A stretch of DNA of 24,168 nucleotides. It comes from DAOTZU01 sp034433995. GTDB lineage: Bacteria; Chloroflexota; Anaerolineae; UBA1429. The notes below the pieces were generated by a model. It saw only the letters and a list, made by a program, of their open reading frames with translations. It was not told the origin of the DNA and did no database searches. Where the stretch lies: positions 1 to 24,168 of the forward strand of contig DAOTZU010000207.1 of assembly GCA_034433995.1 (NCBI GenBank). The letters are read 5' to 3'. The translations under genes were made by a program, and so were the position numbers. Positions 20,406 to 24,168 of this stretch are shown in pieces; within the stretch, counting starts at the first letter, position 1, and every line of letters begins with the position of its first letter.

Positions 20406-22583
20406 TCAGAAGCGATGTTGTCCGGCGCGGCGCATGGCCTCCTTGATCTTGGCCAGGGAGGGGATGAACGCCTCCTCCAGTTTGCGAGAGACGGGGCTGG
20501 GCACGTCGGGCGCGGTCACCTTGGCGATGGGACCGTCGAGGGCGTCGAAAAAGCGCTCCTGGATCTCGTCGGCCAGGCGCCCGCTGAGGGAAAGGCTGCG
20601 CGGACTCTGTTCCACGATCAACACGCTGCCCGTCTTGTGCACCGAGGCGCCGATGGTGGCATAATCCATGCCGGTGTAATCCAGGGTGCGCAGGTCGATC
20701 ACCTCGGCGCTGATCCCCTCCGCCGCCAATTCCTCGGCTGCCTGCAAACATTTGGCCACGCCCGTAAGATAGGTGAGCACGGTCACGTCCGTCCCCTGGC
20801 GACGCACCTTGGCCTTGCCGTAGGGGACGTAATAATCCAGGGTGGCGGCAGGTACCTCCCCCTTTTCTCCGTAAAGCATCCCGTGCTCCAGGACCAAGAC
20901 CGGATCGTTGAAGCGCATGGCCGTGTTAAAAAGGCCCACGTAATCAAAGGCGTTGGAGGGGGCCACCACCCGCCAACCGGAAAAGAGGGCAAAGAAGGCC
21001 GCCGGATCCATGGAGTGCTGCCCGCCATAGCCGAAACCGATGGCGATGCGGGTGCGCAAGACCAAGGGGAAGCAGATCTGCCCGCCGTACATGTGGTGCA
21101 GTTTGCCGATCTGGTTGAACAACTGGTCGGAGGCCATGAGGGCGAAATCGGGGAACATGATCTCCACCACCGGGCGCAGCCCCACGGCGGCCAAGCCGCC
21201 GGCCATGCCCACGAACCCCGTCTCTGAGATGGGGGTGTTGAAAATGCGCTGGGGGAAGGCCTCGCGGATCCCGCGCGTGGCTTGGTAGGCGCCACCGCGG
21301 AGGTTGGCCACCTCCTCGCCCAGCACCACTACCCGCTCGTCGCGCTCCATGTTGCGCAGGGTGACGGCGGCGATGGCCTCCACGTAGGTCATGGTCCGGA
21401 ACTGGGTGAAATCCTCGTGCTCCTTGAATTCCACGCCGGCAAAAACGTTCTCCTCGCAGCGCACATCCCGCGTCAGCGATTCGGGAGCGGGCCATTTGGC
21501 GGCAGGGATGACGCGCTTGCCATCCTGCACCTCGGTGCAAAAGTCTTCGGCGGTGCGGACCAGCTCCTGGGCCAAGGTTTGCAGCCGCCGGTCCTCCTCC
21601 GGGCTGAGGAGGCCGTGGGCGATGAGCTTTTGCGGGAAGGTGGCGATGGGATCCTTGGCCAGCCACTCAGCCTCTTCTTCCTTGGTGCGGTAGCCAAAGG
21701 CGCTGCCCGGCAAGCGCCCCGCGTGGTGATAGTGGCGATAGGTGCGGGCCTCGATAAGGAAGGGGAACGGCTCGCGGCGCATCTTGGCCGTCACCTCGCG
21801 CAGGGCCACGTACATCGCCACGGGATCCATGCCATCTACGATGAGGCTATCAAAGCCATAGCCCAGCGTGCGCAAGGCCAGATCGCGCACATAAGAGGAT
21901 TCACTGGTGCAGGTGCCCACGGCGTAAAAGTTGTTCTCCAGCAGGTACAGGATGGGCACATGCCACAGGGCGGCCATGTTGGCCACCTCGTGGAAGCAGC
22001 CTTGGTTGATGGCCCCATCGCCAAAGAAAGAGACCACCACGGTGTCCTTGCCCCGCAGCTTTTCGGCCCAGGCAGCCCCCGTGGCAATGGGGATGCCCCC
22101 ACCCACGATGGCGTTGCTGCCCAGGTTGCCCGATCGGCCGTCGTAAAGGTGCATGGAGCCGCCGCGGCCGCCACACCAGCCATCCTTCAGCCCCATGATC
22201 TCGGCCAAGGTGCGGTTGACGGCCTCCTGCATGGCGGGGGTTACCGGGTCTCGCAGAGGGTGGTACCCGTCGGGCGCATAGTAGAGCAGCGCCTTGGAGA
22301 GAAAATGGCCGTGGGCGCGATGGGTGGAGCCCAGCATATCCGTCTTGCGTAGCACCACAGCCGCTGCCGCGGCCACCGCCTCCTGGCCAATGCTGGTGTG
22401 GGCGGGGCCGTGGACCAGGTCTGCGTCCTTGAAGTCCAGCACTTTGAGCTCGAAATCACGGATCAAATAGAGGAGCAGCGCCATGCGTTGCAGGTCATCC
22501 GTAGGGATGGCGTGCAGATCTTGCTCCGAGACCTCCAAGCGGTGGCACGTGGCCGGAGGGGGTTGGGGGATCCATTGGCTCAT
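20406..22583 (-). CDS. Fused 2-oxoacid dehydrogenase E1 component (alpha plus beta in one chain)
   Basis: A 725-residue thiamine-diphosphate enzyme. Residues about 30-345 are the E1 alpha part, with HRAHGHFLSKA (88-98), GGRGGSMHLYD (138-148) and the ThDP motif GDGAINQG to ENN (188-218). Residues about 393-715 are the E1 beta part, with MTYVEAIAAV, LGEEV (421-425), RIFNTPISETGFVGMAGG, GYGGQHSMDP and VIDLRTLDY. A linker of roughly 50 residues joins them. Most bacteria encode the two halves separately. It should decarboxylate pyruvate or another 2-oxoacid (acetoin or branched-chain also possible) and pass the acyl group to an E2. No E2 or E3 gene is in the window. The start has GTGAGGTG upstream. 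Confidence 0.93.
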   Translation of the reverse strand: MSQWIPQPPPATCHRLEVSEQDLHAIPTDDLQRMALLLYLIRDFELKVLDFKDADLVHGPAHTSIGQEAVAAAAAVVLRKTDMLGSTHRAHGHFLSKALLYYAPDGYHPLRDPVTPAMQEAVNRTLAEIMGLKDGWCGGRGGSMHLYDGRSGNLGSNAIVGGGIPIATGAAWAEKLRGKDTVVVSFFGDGAINQGCFHEVANMAALWHVPILYLLENNFYAVGTCTSESSYVRDLALRTLGYGFDSLIVDGMDPVAMYVALREVTAKMRREPFPFLIEARTYRHYHHAGRLPGSAFGYRTKEEEAEWLAKDPIATFPQKLIAHGLLSPEEDRRLQTLAQELVRTAEDFCTEVQDGKRVIPAAKWPAPESLTRDVRCEENVFAGVEFKEHEDFTQFRTMTYVEAIAAVTLRNMERDERVVVLGEEVANLRGGAYQATRGIREAFPQRIFNTPISETGFVGMAGGLAAVGLRPVVEIMFPDFALMASDQLFNQIGKLHHMYGGQICFPLVLRTRIAIGFGYGGQHSMDPAAFFALFSGWRVVAPSNAFDYVGLFNTAMRFNDPVLVLEHGMLYGEKGEVPAATLDYYVPYGKAKVRRQGTDVTVLTYLTGVAKCLQAAEELAAEGISAEVIDLRTLDYTGMDYATIGASVHKTGSVLIVEQSPRSLSLSGRLADEIQERFFDALDGPIAKVTAPDVPSPVSRKLEEAFIPSLAKIKEAMRRAGQHRF

Positions 22584-22629
22584 GACAACACCTCACAGAG
22601 ATGCCCAGATGGGATGGTTAGCAAAATCA

Positions 22630-22658
22630 ATCTTAGCACAAGGGCGCGTTCGTGTAAA
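22630..22658 (-). promoter_or_regulatory. Promoter of the fused E1 gene
   Basis: On the minus strand TTTACA (22658-22653), 17 bases, TAAGAT (22635-22630), with an extended TG one base before the -10. Leader about 40 bases. Confidence 0.55.
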
Positions 22659-22664
22659 ACTCGC

Positions 22665-22693
22665 TGGCCGCCAACGCGCTTCGGTGGTATAAT
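22665..22693 (+). promoter_or_regulatory. Promoter of the amidohydrolase gene
   Basis: A perfect TATAAT (22688-22693) with an extended TG element (TGG just before it). The -35 (TGGCCG, 22665-22670) is poor, as expected for an extended -10 promoter. It is only seven bases from the E1 -35 on the other strand. Confidence 0.6.
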
Positions 22694-22741
22694 TCTGCGC
22701 GCGCCGGCGTGCCGGGGGGCCGGCCAAAAGGGGAGAAAAAG

Positions 22742-24064
22742 ATGCTCATCGTCCATGGGACGTTGCTGTTGCGCCAAGGGGGCTATCGTTTGCTCCCGGA
22801 TGGCGCGCTGCGCTTGGATGGTGCCCGCATCGCCGAGATCGGCCCCAGCCAGGACCTGGAGGCCAAGTATCCTCAGGAGGAGCGCCTCGATGCCCAGGGG
22901 ATGCTGGTCATGCCCGGCTTGGTCTGTGCCCACACCCACTTTTACCGGCTTTTGGGGCGGGGGCTGGATCGCCGAGGCTTCGAGCCGCGCAACCTCGAGC
23001 AGGCGCTGCGGGGCATTTGGTGGAAGCTGGATGCCGCGTTGGATTATGAGAGCATCCGTTACGCCACCTTGATGGGCTGTATGGAGGCGGTGCGCCACGG
23101 CGTCACCACCGTGTTTGACCATCTGGCGGCGCCCAACGCGGTGCGTTATGCCTTGGATGCGGCCGCCGAGGCGGTGTTGCAGGTGGGGCTGCGGGCCTGT
23201 CTCGCTTATGAGGTGAGCGACCGTCATGGCTTGCCCAGCGGCCGGGCGGGGGTGGAGGAGAATGTGCGTTTCGCCCGGCGGGTGCGCCAGGAGACGTTGT
23301 TGGCCGCCTCCATGGGGCTGCAATCGTCCTTCACCCTCTCTGACCAGACCTTGGCGGCGGCGGTGGGGGGCGCGGCCATCACCGATATCGGGATGCACGT
23401 CCATGTGGCCCACGACCGTTTCGACCAATTGGATTGCTTTAACCGCTACGGGTTGCGGGTGGTGGAACGCCTGCGGCGGGTGGGCGTGTTGGGGCCGCGC
23501 ACTTTGGCGGTGCACTGTGTCCATGTGACCTTGGAGGAGATGGAGATCCTGGCCAAGAACAGATGCTGGGTGGTGCACAATCCCCGCGCCAACATGCATT
23601 ACGCCGTGGGCTTGGCGCCGGTGGTGGAGCTTTTGCAGCATGGCCTCCCCGTGGGCCTGGGCGGCGATGGTTTCGGGCACGATCTTTTCTGGGAGATGCG
23701 GCTTGCCCACCTGCTGCAACGCTATAGCACCGGGGACCCGCGGGCCTTGCCCGCCCAGACGGTGGCCGAGATGCTCTTGGGCCACAACGCCGCTTTGGCC
23801 TCGCGGATCTTTCGGGATAAACTGGGGGAACTGAGCGTGGGGGCGCTGGCCGACCTCATCGTGGTGGAGGAGGTCGGTCCCACGCCCGTCACGGCGGCCA
23901 ATCTCGCTGAACGCCTGGTGGGCGATTTTACCGGTTGCCAGGTGGATACCGTCATCGTGGCCGGCAAGGTGTTGATGCGCCATCGTCGCCTGCTGACGGT
24001 GGACGAGCCGGCGGTCATGGCCCGTGCCCGGGAGTTGACCCGGCAGGTGTGGGCGCGCCTTTAG
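22742..24064 (+). CDS. ssnA: SsnA-like amidohydrolase (putative aminohydrolase)
   Basis: A 440-residue metal-dependent hydrolase of the amidohydrolase superfamily. Metal ligands: H64 and H66 in CAHTHFY, a His in MHVHVAHD (219-224), a His in AVHCVHV (258 or 261), and D309 in GLGGDGFGHD. Segments IWWKLDAALDYES, GLRACLAYEVSDRHG, VEENVRFARR and HNPRANMHYAVG match my memory of E. coli SsnA (442 residues), so I assign that subfamily. SsnA is linked to purine catabolism and selenium-dependent hydroxylase clusters; its reaction is not established. No such cluster is visible here. The ATG at 22742 follows GGGGAG by about seven bases; an in-frame upstream GTG (22709) lacks a site. Confidence 0.85.
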   Translation: MLIVHGTLLLRQGGYRLLPDGALRLDGARIAEIGPSQDLEAKYPQEERLDAQGMLVMPGLVCAHTHFYRLLGRGLDRRGFEPRNLEQALRGIWWKLDAALDYESIRYATLMGCMEAVRHGVTTVFDHLAAPNAVRYALDAAAEAVLQVGLRACLAYEVSDRHGLPSGRAGVEENVRFARRVRQETLLAASMGLQSSFTLSDQTLAAAVGGAAITDIGMHVHVAHDRFDQLDCFNRYGLRVVERLRRVGVLGPRTLAVHCVHVTLEEMEILAKNRCWVVHNPRANMHYAVGLAPVVELLQHGLPVGLGGDGFGHDLFWEMRLAHLLQRYSTGDPRALPAQTVAEMLLGHNAALASRIFRDKLGELSVGALADLIVVEEVGPTPVTAANLAERLVGDFTGCQVDTVIVAGKVLMRHRRLLTVDEPAVMARARELTRQVWARL

Positions 24065-24098
24065 GCGGCTTGCTATCATCATCATTTTGGAGCGAGGT

Positions 24099-24168
24099 AT
24101 GACAAGATCTCTAAGCGCGATTCGTAACCTCTTGATTGATATGGATGGCGTCCTCTATCGCGGCCAGA
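24099..24168 (+). CDS. HAD-superfamily (NagD-like, class IIA) phosphatase, 3' end missing
   Basis: Only the first 23 codons are in the window. After a short N-terminus, NLLIDMDGVLYRG carries HAD motif I (DxDGVL) with the nucleophile and acid/base Asp residues; the GVLYRG ending is typical of the NagD / p-nitrophenyl phosphatase subgroup. The ATG follows GAGCGAGGT. It lies 34 bases after the amidohydrolase stop and is probably in the same transcript. Confidence 0.75.
   Translation, partial: MTRSLSAIRNLLIDMDGVLYRGQ

Noticed and set aside
19923..21227. A 434-codon plus-strand frame crossing rplU, its promoter and the end of the E1 gene
   Set aside because: It reads through two unrelated genes and the hairpin cluster on the other strand, so it is chance openness.
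21282..22352. A 356-codon plus-strand frame within the fused E1 gene
   Set aside because: Antisense shadow of a conserved enzyme; no start signal and no domain.
22580..24085. A 501-codon open frame on the minus strand opposite the amidohydrolase
   Set aside because: Low-complexity His/Gln/Gly-rich translation with no recognisable domain; the plus-strand SsnA-like protein explains the region.

Overview
This looks like a chromosomal fragment of a GC-rich bacterium, most likely a Chloroflexota member of the Anaerolineae/Caldilineae type. That placement is inference. It rests on the mix of genes: a single-chain 2-oxoacid dehydrogenase E1 (alpha and beta fused), a Tat-type lipoprotein sugar-binding protein, large receiver-containing signalling proteins, a VUT-family transporter and a DUF1385 protein. 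There is no 16S gene or other direct taxonomic marker. No tRNA, rRNA, CRISPR array, transposase or phage gene was seen, and no gene-free stretch exceeds about 275 bases.

Left part (1-7300). A 5'-truncated SAM methyltransferase and an FAD-dependent amine-oxidase-type protein read rightward. A small two-helix membrane protein and a UroD-superfamily protein read leftward. A membrane hybrid histidine kinase (rightward) then meets a cytoplasmic HTH / degenerate ATPase / receiver protein (leftward). The 3' ends of these two signalling genes overlap by 68 bases.

Middle part (7300-13530). An ABC sugar-uptake operon encodes a binding lipoprotein and two permeases. It has no ATPase gene, and a perfect 16-bp hairpin lies between the binding-protein and permease genes. 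A clear terminator follows. An esterase-comF-rdgB operon then reads rightward from its own TTGACA promoter and ends at a hairpin that probably terminates transcription from both sides.

Right part (13632-22583) is almost entirely leftward. In transcription order it holds: the fused E1; a terminator and a cluster of three hairpins; rplU-rpmA-rpmE with its own strong promoter, a structured leader and a terminator; then a tightly packed run of thymidine kinase, DUF1385, malic enzyme, ThiS/MoaD-like protein, VUT transporter and era, joined by 1- or 4-base overlaps and very short gaps; then a CBS-CBS-ACT protein with its own promoter. Divergent from the E1 gene is an SsnA-like amidohydrolase, followed by the first codons of a HAD-family phosphatase cut by the window edge.

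Most of the window is housekeeping or common accessory content. The observations most worth following are the HTH/pseudokinase/receiver protein paired with the hybrid kinase, the ubiquitin-like protein ending in Gly-Gly-Cys and coupled to the VUT transporter, the mutually exclusive hairpins before rplU, and the three-hairpin intergenic element after the E1 gene.
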